From Gammaproteobacteria bacterium (GTDB lineage: Bacteria; Pseudomonadota; Gammaproteobacteria; Steroidobacterales; GCA-2729495): a stretch of DNA of 33,476 bases. Of the stretch, positions 16,996 to 25,709 are shown piece after piece. The stretch spans positions 1-33,476 of the forward strand of contig JAPUGB010000247.1 of NCBI GenBank assembly GCA_027293165.1. The letters are read 5' to 3'. Below the pieces are notes generated by a model. It made no database searches. It had not been told where the DNA came from and was given only the letters and a program-made list of their open reading frames with translations. A program made the translations under genes and the position numbers. Positions within the stretch are counted from its first letter, which is position 1, and each line of letters begins with the position of its first letter.

Positions 16996-17754
16996 TCAGT
17001 ACTTGTAGGCAACATGCAGGGCAACGATACCGCCGCTGAGGTTGTAATAATGACCGTCCTCCAAGCCTGCGTTATCCAGCATGCTCACCATGGCATCCTG
17101 GCCCGGGTGCATACGAATTGACTCGGCCAGATAGCGGTAACTCGCACTGTCCCCGGCAACGAGCTTGCCCAGCGCAGGCAAAACGTTGAATGAATAGATA
17201 TCGTAAAGTGGTCGCAGAATTTTCAACGTCGGCTGCGAAAATTCCAGTATCAGCGCGCGGCCGCCGGGTTTGAGCAGCCGCGCCATCGACGTCAGTGCCT
17301 GCACTTTGTTGGTCACGTTGCGCAGACCAAACGCGATCGTTACGCAGTGAAAACTTTCGGCGCGGAATGGCAGGCTCTCTGCGTTGGCCTGAACCACGCT
17401 GAGTGCGGCGCTGAGCCCTTGGTCCATCAGGCGATCGCGCCCCAGCGCGAGCATTTCGGCATTAATATCTGTCAAAAACACTTGGCCTTCCGGGCCAACC
17501 TGCCGCAGTAAGCCGGCGGCGAGATCGCCTGTACCGCCAGCGACGTCCAGGGCGCACTGACCCGGACGCAGGCCCGTTTTCGCCAGCGCAAATCGCTTCC
17601 ACAAGCGATGCGCGCCGAGCGACATCAGGTCATTCATCAGGTCGTAATTCGGAGCGACCGAATCGAATACGGCGCGCACACGCTGCGTTTTCTCGCCAGT
17701 CGCGACCCGCTCATAGCCAAAATGCGTACTGTCGGAGTCCTGCTTGTTGTGCAT
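16996..17754 (-). CDS. ubiE: Ubiquinone/menaquinone C-methyltransferase
   Basis: SAM-dependent C-methyltransferase of ubiquinone (and, where made, menaquinone) synthesis. 252 residues from ATG 17754, against 251 in E. coli, starting with a THFGYERVA segment as in that enzyme. Motifs: FDSVAPNYDLMNDLMSLGAHRLWKRF, SAM-binding LDVAGGTGDLA, ANAESLPF, FGLRNVT, LKPGGRALILEFS, and the family ending YYNLSGGIVALHVAYKY. A longer frame upstream is rejected by this comparison. It follows hslU by 38 bases. Confidence 0.96.
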   Translation of the reverse strand: MHNKQDSDSTHFGYERVATGEKTQRVRAVFDSVAPNYDLMNDLMSLGAHRLWKRFALAKTGLRPGQCALDVAGGTGDLAAGLLRQVGPEGQVFLTDINAEMLALGRDRLMDQGLSAALSVVQANAESLPFRAESFHCVTIAFGLRNVTNKVQALTSMARLLKPGGRALILEFSQPTLKILRPLYDIYSFNVLPALGKLVAGDSASYRYLAESIRMHPGQDAMVSMLDNAGLEDGHYYNLSGGIVALHVAYKY

Positions 17755-17792
17755 TCTTGTCAGCTTTCGACGAAATCGACTATCGCGTCCGG

Positions 17793-19115
17793 TCACAGGA
17801 TATATCGACTGAGGTCCTCATCCTGCGCCAACTCTCCCAGGTGGTCGTCTACGTATGTGTCATCCACGGTAACCTGTTGGCCGCTCCGGTCGGCCGCCTC
17901 GAACGAAATGACCTCGAGCAGCCTTTCCAACACCGTGTGTAAGCGACGAGCTCCAATATTCTCGGTCTGATCATTGACCTGGCAGGCGATATCGGCAATC
18001 CGGCCGACGCCTGACGCCTCGAAACTTAGTTCCACACCCTCGGTGGCCAATAGGGCTATGTACTGTTTCGTCAGCGAAGCATCGGGCTCGGTCAGAATAC
18101 GCACGAAGTCGTCAGACGTAAGTGCGTTGAGCTCAACGCGGATCGGGAAGCGGCCCTGTAGCTCAGGAATCAGATCGGATGGTTTGGACGCGTGAAATGC
18201 TCCGGATGCAATGAACAGAATATGATCGGTTCTCACCATGCCGAATTTTGTCGTTACGGTACATCCTTCGACGAGGGGAAGCAGGTCACGCTGGACTCCT
18301 TCGCGCGAGACATCAGCACCCATGGTCTCGGCTCGCCTCGCTACCTTATCCAGTTCGTCAATGAACACGATGCCGTTTTGTTCGACGTCGTTCAAAGCAG
18401 CGATCTTGATGTCTTCCTCGTTGATCATCTGACTCGCTTCTTCTTCAGTCAGCAGCTTAAACGCTTCACCAATCTTCAGCCTGCGGCTACGAGAACGGGT
18501 ACCCGAGAGGTTCTGGAACATCCCCTGCAACTGACTGGTCATTTCCTCCATTCCAGGCGGCGCCATGATTTCTACGCCTACCGCCGAAACCTGCACGTCA
18601 ATTTCGATTTCCTTATCGGCAAGTTTCCCCTCCCGCAGCATCTTGCGGAATTTCTGCCGGGTATCGGACCCGCTGTCGTCATCCCGTGCAGACCCAGCCG
18701 CCGTTGGCAGTAGCGCATCTAGGATCCTTTCCTCGGCGGCGTCTTCAGCCCGGTACCGGACCTTTTCAACGGCGGTTTCCCGCGTGATTTTTACTGCCAC
18801 GTCGGTAAGGTCACGAATGATGCTGTCGACTTCCCTACCGACGTAGCCTACTTCCGTGAATTTGGTAGCCTCGACCTTTATAAAGGGTGCCTTGGCGAGG
18901 TTGGCGAGGCGCCTGGCAATCTCCGTTTTGCCGACCCCGGTGGGACCCATCATCAGGATATTTTTTGGGGTGATCTCGTTGCGCAGCTCCGCATCGACCT
19001 GCATGCGCCGCCAGCGGTTGCGAAGGGCAATCGCCACCGCCCGCTTGGCGTGCCCCTGGCCGACGATGTGTTTGTCGAGCTCCTGGACAATTTCACGCGG
19101 GGTCATTTGCGACAT
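17793..19115 (-). CDS. hslU: ATP-dependent protease ATPase subunit HslU
   Basis: AAA+ unfoldase of the HslVU (ClpQY) protease, which unfolds substrates and threads them into HslV. 440 residues from ATG 19115, beginning [20 protein letters not shown] as in E. coli (443). Walker A GPTGVGKT, pore loop EVGYVGRE, Walker [11 protein letters not shown] and the C-terminal tail ending SRYIL, which docks into HslV, are all present. The intermediate domain lies roughly at residues 110-240. It starts 22 bases downstream of hslV, whose reading frame ends at 19138. Confidence 0.97.
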   Translation of the reverse strand: MSQMTPREIVQELDKHIVGQGHAKRAVAIALRNRWRRMQVDAELRNEITPKNILMMGPTGVGKTEIARRLANLAKAPFIKVEATKFTEVGYVGREVDSIIRDLTDVAVKITRETAVEKVRYRAEDAAEERILDALLPTAAGSARDDDSGSDTRQKFRKMLREGKLADKEIEIDVQVSAVGVEIMAPPGMEEMTSQLQGMFQNLSGTRSRSRRLKIGEAFKLLTEEEASQMINEEDIKIAALNDVEQNGIVFIDELDKVARRAETMGADVSREGVQRDLLPLVEGCTVTTKFGMVRTDHILFIASGAFHASKPSDLIPELQGRFPIRVELNALTSDDFVRILTEPDASLTKQYIALLATEGVELSFEASGVGRIADIACQVNDQTENIGARRLHTVLERLLEVISFEAADRSGQQVTVDDTYVDDHLGELAQDEDLSRYIL

Positions 19116-19137
19116 GGTGTTTGATCTCCGCAGCGAT

Positions 19138-19692
19138 TCACCCGGCTTTGCTTCCATCTGCTTTTAGGGTTTCGATAACGACGCTTTGATTCGTGTACAC
19201 GCAGATCTTGGCAGCTATATTGAGGGCTCTGTGAACAATCTCTTCGGCGCTGAGATCTGTATTTTCCAGCAGTGCCTGTGCCGCGGCTTGGGCAAAGGGT
19301 CCGCCCGATCCGACCGCCATCAAGTCGTTTTCAGGCTCGATGACATCGCCATTGCCGGAAATGATCAGAGACTTTTCTGCATCCGCGACGCATAGCAGCG
19401 CCTCCAGGCGGCGAAGGCGACGATCGATGCGCCAGTCCTTGGCCATTTCAATTGCCGCCCGGGTCAGATTTCCGTACTGCTCGAGTTTGCCCTCGAACCA
19501 TTCGAACAATGCAAATGCATCCGCCGTGCCGCCGGCAAATCCGGCCACGACCCGGTCATTGGCCAACCGCCTGACTTTGCGTGCGTTGCTTTTGACCACG
19601 GTGTTGCCCATGGTTACCTGGCCGTCACCGCCGATGGCGACGACGCCGTTTCTCCTTACCGACACGACTGTAGTGCCGTGAAACTGTTCCAT
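19138..19692 (-). CDS. hslV: ATP-dependent protease peptidase subunit HslV
   Basis: Threonine peptidase of the HslVU protease. 184 residues. The nucleophile should be Thr7 in [10 protein letters not shown], preceded by a six-residue MEQFHG propeptide that must be removed; E. coli HslV has only the initiator Met there, while several other proteobacteria have a similar short extension. The active-site Lys region ([12 protein letters not shown]), [11 protein letters not shown] and [18 protein letters not shown] are conserved. GGAGAGG precedes ATG 19692. The gene follows xerC after 94 bases; I did not find a convincing heat-shock (sigma-32) promoter in that gap. Confidence 0.97.
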   Translation of the reverse strand: MEQFHGTTVVSVRRNGVVAIGGDGQVTMGNTVVKSNARKVRRLANDRVVAGFAGGTADAFALFEWFEGKLEQYGNLTRAAIEMAKDWRIDRRLRRLEALLCVADAEKSLIISGNGDVIEPENDLMAVGSGGPFAQAAAQALLENTDLSAEEIVHRALNIAAKICVYTNQSVVIETLKADGSKAG

Positions 19693-19786
19693 TTGTGGAT
19701 CCTCTCCGGCCCGTGACTCGACGGAATACCCGGGCTATTTATTCTCGGCTCGCGCGCGGGAAACGCAGCCGCCCTATTCGGCCATT

Positions 19787-20692
19787 CTATTTGTTTTGCC
19801 GCCGCGCCCTTGGATGTGATTTATCGTATATCTGGGCAAGGTGCTGAAAATCAAGGTGAGTATAGATCTGTGTGCTACTGATGTCGGCATGTCCGAGCAG
19901 TTCCTGTACCGCCCTGAGGTCCCCGCTGGATTCCAGCAGGTGGGTGGCAAAACTGTGGCGGAACAAATGCGGGTAAATCCGCTGCGGCAGCCCCGATTCG
20001 CGCGCACGGCGCTTGACCAGTGCCTGCACCGTCCGCGGGCTGATTCTGCGTCCGCGGGGGCCAACAAAAAGGGCTGTTTCTTCGACTACCGCAAGCCCCG
20101 CCCTGACCCGCAACCAACCGGATAAAGCTTGCCGGGCCCAGCGGCCAACCGGCAGGATCCGCGTTTTGTTGCCTTTACCGGTCACTCTGACGGTAGCGTC
20201 CGCCAGGTCCAGATCGTCCGGATCCAGGCTCACCAACTCGGCCAGCCGTAGACCCGAGGAATACAGCAGTTCCAGCATGGCCCGGTCGCGCCAGTCGGCC
20301 GGCTTGTCTCCCTTGATGTCCAGCAGCCGCGCCATCTGCTCTGCGTCCAACGTGGCGGGAAGCCGTCTTGGCGTGCGCGGAGCCGAGACCGCTGTGCCAG
20401 GGTTATGCTGTAACCGGCCTTCGCGGACCAGGTATCTCAGAAAACTGCGCGTTCCCGATAGCCTTCGTTGGATACTGCGAGGGCTCAGACCGGAAGCATG
20501 GCTCGAGGCGGCGAAGTGCCGCAGGTGATGTACGCGCAACTGATCCCATGACGCAACACTCTGCTGCATACAAGAATCAGCAAGACAATCGAGATCGCGT
20601 CGATAGCTCTTAACTGTATGTGGGGATAGCCGTCGCTCGAATTTAAGGTGATCGAGGAAGCTGTCGACGAGTTCCAGTTGGCTTACATCCAT
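19787..20692 (-). CDS. xerC: Tyrosine recombinase XerC
   Basis: Site-specific recombinase that, with XerD, resolves chromosome dimers at dif. 301 residues, the normal length. The catalytic set is complete: R149 (SGLRLAEL), K173 (TGKGNKTR), H242 and R245 (HLFRHSFATHLLES), H268 (LLGHAD) and nucleophile Y277 (TQIYTHL). The N-terminal SAM-like domain contains RRLSPHTVKSYRRDL. The place after dapF and DUF484 is the standard gammaproteobacterial arrangement, which favours XerC over XerD or a phage integrase. Confidence 0.95.
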   Translation of the reverse strand: MDVSQLELVDSFLDHLKFERRLSPHTVKSYRRDLDCLADSCMQQSVASWDQLRVHHLRHFAASSHASGLSPRSIQRRLSGTRSFLRYLVREGRLQHNPGTAVSAPRTPRRLPATLDAEQMARLLDIKGDKPADWRDRAMLELLYSSGLRLAELVSLDPDDLDLADATVRVTGKGNKTRILPVGRWARQALSGWLRVRAGLAVVEETALFVGPRGRRISPRTVQALVKRRARESGLPQRIYPHLFRHSFATHLLESSGDLRAVQELLGHADISSTQIYTHLDFQHLAQIYDKSHPRARRQNK

Positions 20693-20743
20693 GCAACACC
20701 TGCAAAACCTCGGCGACTGGATGCCGCTTGACGGGCATCGTGC

Positions 20744-21448
20744 TCAGTCGACGCGCAGCGCGCAGCCCACCAAGTCGCCAAGCCGCGACAAAAAATCCAT
20801 GCTTTTACCGGGATGAAAATAGTCGGCGTCCCGGTTGCCAATAGCGAGAAACCCGACCCTGCAATTGGGTCCGAGCGGTACGAGGGCTGCGGAACCAATT
20901 TCCAATGCGTCAGCACCAAACAGGAAGTCCCGCTGAGTGTCGCGTATTCGGCCGCAGCGTGGAGCGTCCGCCTCAAGGAACGTCTTAAATGGCGCAATGG
21001 CAGCATCAGTGCGCTCGATGACGCGCAGGAAGCGGCCGAGCTCATTTTCATCGCTGCGCGGTTCATCGAAAAGAATCAGCACTGCAACGTCGGCACTGAA
21101 CGCCGTATGCAAAGCTTCTTCAACGACGCTGACGGCGTCTTCCCTGCTCCGTGTTGCCTGAAGCTGGGTGGCGACAGCGTGAATCTTGGTTGCCAGCGCC
21201 TCGTTGCTGCGGGCCACTTCGACCAGGTCTCGCAACTTGCGCTCCAACGCGTTGTTTTTCTGTCGGAGTACGGAAACCTGCCGTTCGACAAGGGATACAG
21301 CTGCGCCACTGGTACGATGCGGCACCCGGAGGTTAGTCAGCAAGGTATGGTGTCGGTCAAAAAAATCCGGGTGGGACTGCAGGTAGGCAGATATTGATTC
21401 TTCGGTAAGATCCTCGGCGATACCTTGCGATTCTTTGACAGTGCTCAT
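20744..21448 (-). CDS. DUF484 family protein
   Basis: 234-residue member of DUF484, a GAF-like-fold family found between dapF and xerC in many gammaproteobacteria, with no firmly known role. After an acidic N-terminus comes the family hallmark AYLQSHPDFFDRHHTLL. A predicted coiled coil follows (SLVERQVSVLRQKNNALERKL), then a GAF-type domain (about residues 95-230) with VAVLILFDEP and AALVPLGPNCRVGFLAIGNRD. The ATG at 21448 overlaps the dapF stop as ATGA, which fixes the start although the frame is open upstream. Confidence 0.92.
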   Translation of the reverse strand: MSTVKESQGIAEDLTEESISAYLQSHPDFFDRHHTLLTNLRVPHRTSGAAVSLVERQVSVLRQKNNALERKLRDLVEVARSNEALATKIHAVATQLQATRSREDAVSVVEEALHTAFSADVAVLILFDEPRSDENELGRFLRVIERTDAAIAPFKTFLEADAPRCGRIRDTQRDFLFGADALEIGSAALVPLGPNCRVGFLAIGNRDADYFHPGKSMDFLSRLGDLVGCALRVD

Positions 21449-22272
21449 ATATCCACGGCTCCTTCGAACACAGTTACTGCTTCTCCGATAAGCCAGACTG
21501 GTGTGTCGTTTCCTTGCCAGCGTACCGTGAGGTTGCCGCCCGACATTTCCACGGTGACATCGTCCGTGAGCTTGCCCATACGGTGGCCGATCACTGTTGC
21601 CGCGCAGGCGCCGGTTCCACACGCCCTGGTTTCGCCCGCACCGCGCTCGAAAACCCGCAGGCGAATGCGCCCCGAGTCCACCACCTGCATAAAACCGATG
21701 TTAGCACGGTTTGGAAACTGCGCGTGGCTTTCCAGCGCGGCTCCCAGCTCTGCGACGGGAGCCACGGATAGGTCGTCAACTTCGATCACCGCATGGGGAT
21801 TTCCGATCGAAACCACTCGAAGTTCAACGAACTCATTACCCACTTCGACCGAATAACTTGCTTGTTCCGTGTCAGTGACAAACGGTACGTGCTCTGGACG
21901 AAAATCCGGAACACCCATCGCCAAAGCCACCGAGCCATCCGCCTGAATCCGTGCCTCGAGCGTACCTGCGGCGTGCTCGAGCACCAAAGGCCGGTCGCCA
22001 AACTCGCCCGAGTTCGACAGCAACTTGGCAATACAGCGGGCGCCGTTGCCGCATTGCTCGGCTTCGCCTCCATCGGCATTGAATACGCGATAGTGGACGT
22101 CTGCACCCTCGGAGCGCGGCGCATCGAGCCAGAGCAGCTGGTCAAAGCCGATCCCGCTACGCCGGTCCGCCAGGCGCCGGATCAGGGCGCCGGTGGGGGT
22201 TTCCAGCCCGTCGGCGCGTACGACGATGAAGTCGTTGCCTAAGCCGTGCATTTTTGTAAAAGGAACCCGCAT
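21445..22272 (-). CDS. dapF: Diaminopimelate epimerase
   Basis: Interconverts LL- and meso-diaminopimelate for lysine and peptidoglycan synthesis, without a cofactor. 275 residues from ATG 22272 (TAGGAAA upstream), starting MRVPFTKMHGLGNDFIVV as in the family. Both catalytic cysteines are in normal settings: EQCGNGARC and RACGTGACAA. It is the first gene of a long minus-strand run (DUF484, xerC, hslV, hslU, ubiE, ubiJ, ubiB) and diverges from the ParA-type gene. Longer upstream starts would cross into that gene and are rejected. Confidence 0.97.
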   Translation of the reverse strand: MRVPFTKMHGLGNDFIVVRADGLETPTGALIRRLADRRSGIGFDQLLWLDAPRSEGADVHYRVFNADGGEAEQCGNGARCIAKLLSNSGEFGDRPLVLEHAAGTLEARIQADGSVALAMGVPDFRPEHVPFVTDTEQASYSVEVGNEFVELRVVSIGNPHAVIEVDDLSVAPVAELGAALESHAQFPNRANIGFMQVVDSGRIRLRVFERGAGETRACGTGACAATVIGHRMGKLTDDVTVEMSGGNLTVRWQGNDTPVWLIGEAVTVFEGAVDI

Positions 22273-22372
22273 GTGCCGTTTCCTACTAAGGCCCGCCGGG
22301 GCGATTATAAAGGCCGCGCCCGTCTGCTGGGTACCAGAGCGACAGCGGCTCACCAATCGCCACTTGATTTGC

Positions 22373-22386
22373 TCAATTCGAATTGA
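22373..22386. promoter_or_regulatory. Candidate operator: palindrome TCAATTCGAATTGA
   Basis: A perfect 14-bp palindrome between the divergent dapF and ParA-type genes. Part of it (TCGAATTG) recurs at 22423-22430, just before the ParA Shine-Dalgarno. A weak promoter (TTGAAT 22383, TACTTT 22406, 17-base spacer) overlaps it in the ParA direction. The regulator is unknown. Confidence 0.4.
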
Positions 22387-22440
22387 ATTTTGGCAAAGGC
22401 GACGATACTTTAGTGTAGCGGATCGAATTGGGGGATAACT

Positions 22441-23085
22441 ATGCGTCACATCATGGTGCTTAACGCCAAGGGGGGTTGCGGCAAGAGCACGCTGTCGACC
22501 AATCTCGCCAGCTACTATGCCTCGGAAGGCTACAAGGTTGCGTTGGTCGATTACGACCCGCAGGGTTCAAGTATCGACTGGCTGAAACGTCGCCCGGAGC
22601 ATCTGGCACCCATCACCGCCGTTGAAGGTTATCTCTATGGTCTGCGGTATATGCCGCGAAACATGGATTTCGTGATCCTGGATGCCCCGGCCCGTTCGCA
22701 CGGTCCGGAACTGACGGATCTGGTAAATCACGCCGACACCATCATTGTTCCGGTACTGCCATCGAGTATTGACATGCAGGCAGCCGGAAAATTCATCGGT
22801 GAACTGAAAGCCAGGGGCCGGGTGGCGGGACGCGGAGCGAAAGTTGCGGTGGTTGCCAACCGGGTGCATGAGAACACGCTGATATTCGATGAGCTCAACG
22901 AATACCTGGGCAAGCTCCGGGTACCGTATGTAACCGCGTTGCGCGAAGCCCAGAACTATATCCGGGCCTATACCCGCGGGCTGGGTATTTACGAGTTGCC
23001 CGAATACCTGGCGTGGCCGGACTGGGAACAGTGGGACCCGTTAATCGAGTATCTGGAAAGCCGTCGCAGCAGGCCCGCCGCCTGA
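22441..23085 (+). CDS. Orphan ParA/MinD-type ATPase
   Basis: 214-residue deviant Walker-A ATPase: KGGCGKST at residues 10-17, switch region VDYDPQGSS and Walker B-like FVILDAPAR. Such ATPases position DNA, plasmids or protein assemblies by dimerising on ATP. No parB-like partner or centromere-like repeat array lies nearby, and the protein is shorter than chromosomal ParA (about 260), so chromosome partitioning is not implied; cargo could be a protein complex. GGGGG lies six bases before ATG 22441. It is a single gene: divergent from dapF, with hemY convergent on its other side. Confidence 0.88.
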   Translation: MRHIMVLNAKGGCGKSTLSTNLASYYASEGYKVALVDYDPQGSSIDWLKRRPEHLAPITAVEGYLYGLRYMPRNMDFVILDAPARSHGPELTDLVNHADTIIVPVLPSSIDMQAAGKFIGELKARGRVAGRGAKVAVVANRVHENTLIFDELNEYLGKLRVPYVTALREAQNYIRAYTRGLGIYELPEYLAWPDWEQWDPLIEYLESRRSRPAA

Positions 23086-23172
23086 TCGGGCAGCGGAGTC
23101 GAATTAAGCTCAGCTGATATATCCAACGCCGCTGGCCGTGCCGCCCGCTGTATGCTGCAAACAGACTTTGAC

Positions 23173-24381
23173 CTAGGGATCAGTGGTGAGCTTGCTTTCC
23201 AGCTTCGGAATCGCCGACCCCGCATAACTCAGCGACAAGCCTTTTTGAAACGCGTCAGACGCCGCATCCTGCTCGCCGACATCCAACATCAACTGGCCTA
23301 GTTCGTGATAAGCAGCTGGACTTGGGCGTATGCTCAAACTGGATTCCAGGTAGCTGCGCGCCTTGCCCCACAGCTGGTTGCGAATGCACAGTCGTCCCGC
23401 CGTTAGCAGCAGCGCGGGATCGTCTGGTCGGTGTTTAAGCCATGCCTCAGAGCGCCGCAAATGAGCCGCAATGTCGTCCACTTCCAGTTCTCCGTATCGC
23501 AGAATCAGGGACTCGTCCCATTCGTGCGCCAGAGCCTTGCTGATCGCTGCTTCCGCAGCGGCCATGTCGCCGCTGGCAATACAGGCGTCAATTTGTGCCC
23601 GGATCAGTCGCGGATGCTTGCGCAGATCTCGCGGCACCGCCTTCCAGTACTCCCTGATTTTTTTTCGATCGGTATCGTCCCGGCCCAGCAGCCCGGCGTA
23701 AGCATCGAGCGTCCATTCGTTCAGCACCTCGGCGGGGACATGCGCACGCTTTGCAACCTTTGGCAGCATGGCCGCGAGTTCCTGCCAGTCCTTCTGCATC
23801 CAGTACAGTTCGGCCAGCAACTTCAGGGCTTCCGCGTTTCGTGGGCTCATTTCGCGCAGCTGCTGCAAAGTCGCCAGCGCGGCTTCCAGTTCGCTATTCG
23901 AGACTTGTAGCTCGGCCTGCGTTAGCAGAATCGCGCTCGCAGCTCCCGGTTCCTGTTCGTAGGCCATTGTGAGCCAGGTGTCCCGGCGTTCCAGGTCACC
24001 CTGAAATTGTGCAGCGCGAGCGGCAGCGAGGTAGTTAAGTAATGGTGTCTCACTTTCACGCACGCCACGCGTCAAAAGCTTCTCCCCCTTGGCGAAGTTG
24101 CCCTCAGCCACTTCTATGTAGCCGCGCGTAATTTGACGAGCTGCTCGCCGGGCACGTGCGCGCGCGGCAACTTCCCCGATCTGGCCCGGGGCCTGCCAGA
24201 TGCGCGTCACCAGCCGAACGGCAAGGTAGAGAAGCAGCATCAGAAATGCCAGGATCGGCACGGAAGTTTCCAGCGCGTAGCCGTGAAAATTGATTAGGAC
24301 GTAACCGTTGTCCTGTAGCAGGAAACTAGCGGCCACAGCGCCAAGCGCCAGCGTCAATACGACAACGAGGCCAAACTTCAT
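23173..24381 (-). CDS. hemY: HemY family membrane TPR protein
   Basis: 402 residues: two N-terminal membrane helices (about 3-22 and 42-60), a basic linker, then a periplasmic or cytoplasmic helical domain with TPR-like repeats (for example ETPLLNYLAAARAAQFQGD, PAAYHELGQLMLDVGEQDAA). This is the proteobacterial HemY, not the protoporphyrinogen oxidase that shares the name. It is linked to haem synthesis by gene neighbourhood, and proposed to act as an adaptor for haem enzymes. It overlaps the hemX stop as ATGA and ends the transcript, convergent with the ParA-type gene. Confidence 0.9.
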   Translation of the reverse strand: MKFGLVVVLTLALGAVAASFLLQDNGYVLINFHGYALETSVPILAFLMLLLYLAVRLVTRIWQAPGQIGEVAARARARRAARQITRGYIEVAEGNFAKGEKLLTRGVRESETPLLNYLAAARAAQFQGDLERRDTWLTMAYEQEPGAASAILLTQAELQVSNSELEAALATLQQLREMSPRNAEALKLLAELYWMQKDWQELAAMLPKVAKRAHVPAEVLNEWTLDAYAGLLGRDDTDRKKIREYWKAVPRDLRKHPRLIRAQIDACIASGDMAAAEAAISKALAHEWDESLILRYGELEVDDIAAHLRRSEAWLKHRPDDPALLLTAGRLCIRNQLWGKARSYLESSLSIRPSPAAYHELGQLMLDVGEQDAASDAFQKGLSLSYAGSAIPKLESKLTTDP

Positions 24382-25598
24382 TGCGCTATGCCTGACGCTG
24401 TTAATTGGGTAAGCAGGGTTAGCGATCCGGTTATGTCGGGCAAGCTGCTCCCGAACTCTACCGCTTCGAGTTTCGTGAGCGTATCCAGAGCGGCACGGAC
24501 CCGCGCTGAATCAGTATCGAAGGATGCCGTCACGCGTTCTCTGACCTGGGTTAAAGACTGGCGGTAGAGTTCACGCTCGCCGCGCAAAAACGCCAACTTC
24601 GCTACCTGCACCTCCAGGTCCATGGTTCTGATCAACAGCGCTTGGTCATCTGCCGACAGTTCCGGGGCTGCCTCGAGGTTGGTCTGCCGCACGCTAACGA
24701 TGCTGGAGAAAGCGTCTTTCACCGATTGTATCGCTCGGTCCATGCCAGCTTCGCTGGTGGCGGGCTCCGGCGCCTCGCGCCTGAACTGGTCCGGCCTGGC
24801 GCTGCGAAGCGGCATGGCCGAGAAATTGCGCGCCAAACTCTGCAGGGTTAGCGCCACCCCGGCACGGTCCGGTTGGGGAACTGCCCTGAGCGCTGCAACC
24901 TCGTCGCTGATTTTTTCTCTCACCGTGGTCATGCGCGGATCCGCCAGGTCGCGCAGTTTCGCATCCGCTAGAATCAGCGCCCGCAATGCGACGTCGACAT
25001 TGGATGCGAGATTGATCTGCGCGTTGGCGACGCGCAGGTAATACTCGGCTTCGGCAACCAACCATGCAGTGCGGGCTTCATCTGCCACCCCTGGAAGATT
25101 GGCCACCGATCGTTCTATGCGGCCCGATCGCACCGACAGCTCTTCAAGGCTTCTATTTTGCGTTTTAAGGTCCGCTATCGCTGAGTCTAGGTCTCGCGCA
25201 CGGCGTCTATCCTCGGTTTCGAGGCGCTCCAGTCGCGCTGACAGCTGAGCCAAGTCGACGCGCGAAAGGGCGACCTCTTCAGGTACTCCGGTTAGATTGC
25301 GCAATTGCCACCAGACATAGCCGGCAGCGAATGCTGTGATCACAGCCACCCCCAGCACGATTAGCAGTAAGCGGCGCTTTCCACCGCGTTCGCGCGCAGG
25401 TACCGCCGGCTTGTCCTCGGTCGCGCTTTCTTCCGCAGGGGTTGGTGGCGCGTCAGCCTCCGCTTGCTCCGCGACCTCCGTATCCTTGTCGGGCGCGTCA
25501 GCCTCCGCTTCCGCTTGCTCCACGACGTCCGTATCGGCGTCGGGCGGGTCAGTGATGTCGTCTGTAGGCTCAGTCGGCTCGGGTTTGTCTGGGCTCAT
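24378..25598 (-). CDS. hemX: HemX family membrane protein
   Basis: 406 residues from ATG 25598. A long acidic, Pro/Ala-rich cytoplasmic N-terminus (about 65 residues) contains a tandem repeat. A basic stop (RERGGKRR), one membrane helix (LLLIVLGVAVITAFAAGYVWW), a coiled-coil stretch (AQLSARLERLETEDRRRARDL) and a helical periplasmic domain with AEAEYYLRVANAQINL follow; the last segment is typical of the family. Older annotations call it uroporphyrinogen methyltransferase, but no methyltransferase domain is present. It normally follows hemC and hemD; here it follows algR directly. Confidence 0.9.
   Translation of the reverse strand: MSPDKPEPTEPTDDITDPPDADTDVVEQAEAEADAPDKDTEVAEQAEADAPPTPAEESATEDKPAVPARERGGKRRLLLIVLGVAVITAFAAGYVWWQLRNLTGVPEEVALSRVDLAQLSARLERLETEDRRRARDLDSAIADLKTQNRSLEELSVRSGRIERSVANLPGVADEARTAWLVAEAEYYLRVANAQINLASNVDVALRALILADAKLRDLADPRMTTVREKISDEVAALRAVPQPDRAGVALTLQSLARNFSAMPLRSARPDQFRREAPEPATSEAGMDRAIQSVKDAFSSIVSVRQTNLEAAPELSADDQALLIRTMDLEVQVAKLAFLRGERELYRQSLTQVRERVTASFDTDSARVRAALDTLTKLEAVEFGSSLPDITGSLTLLTQLTASGIAQ
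25448..25541 (-). repeat. Imperfect tandem repeat in hemX
   Basis: Two copies of a 45-51-base unit coding for DADTDVVEQAEAEADAP-like and DKDTEVAEQAEADAP-like peptides. The copies share long identical stretches at the DNA level (for example GCGCGTCAGCCTCCGCTT on the plus strand), so the duplication looks recent. The second copy carries six extra bases. Confidence 0.75.
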
Positions 25599-25664
25599 GG
25601 TAAAACTCGGAGTCTGCCCGATCACGGGCGGCTAACCATTTTGCCAGTGAATGACCCCTGCATG

Positions 25665-25702
25665 CACGGAAAGCCGGTGGGCAACGCGGCACACCGGCCG
25701 TG
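25665..25702 (-). other. Hairpin between algR and hemX
   Basis: Inverted repeats: CACGG (25665-25669) with CCGTG (25698-25702), and CCGGTG (25674-25679) with CACCGG (25692-25697), leaving a 12-base loop and a 4-base bulge. It sits just beyond the algR stop. No T-run follows in the minus direction, so it is not a standard intrinsic terminator; it may stabilise or separate the algZR and hemXY messages. Confidence 0.4.
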
Positions 25703-25709
25703 ATCCGGC

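Noticed and set aside
19693-19786. Heat-shock (sigma-32) promoter for hslVU
   Set aside because: I looked for CTTGAAA and CCCCATNT-like boxes on the minus strand and found no pair with acceptable spacing.
22441-23085. Chromosomal parAB locus
   Set aside because: No parB-like gene or parS-type array is present around the ATPase, and chromosomal parAB usually sits near the origin with rsmG/mnmG.
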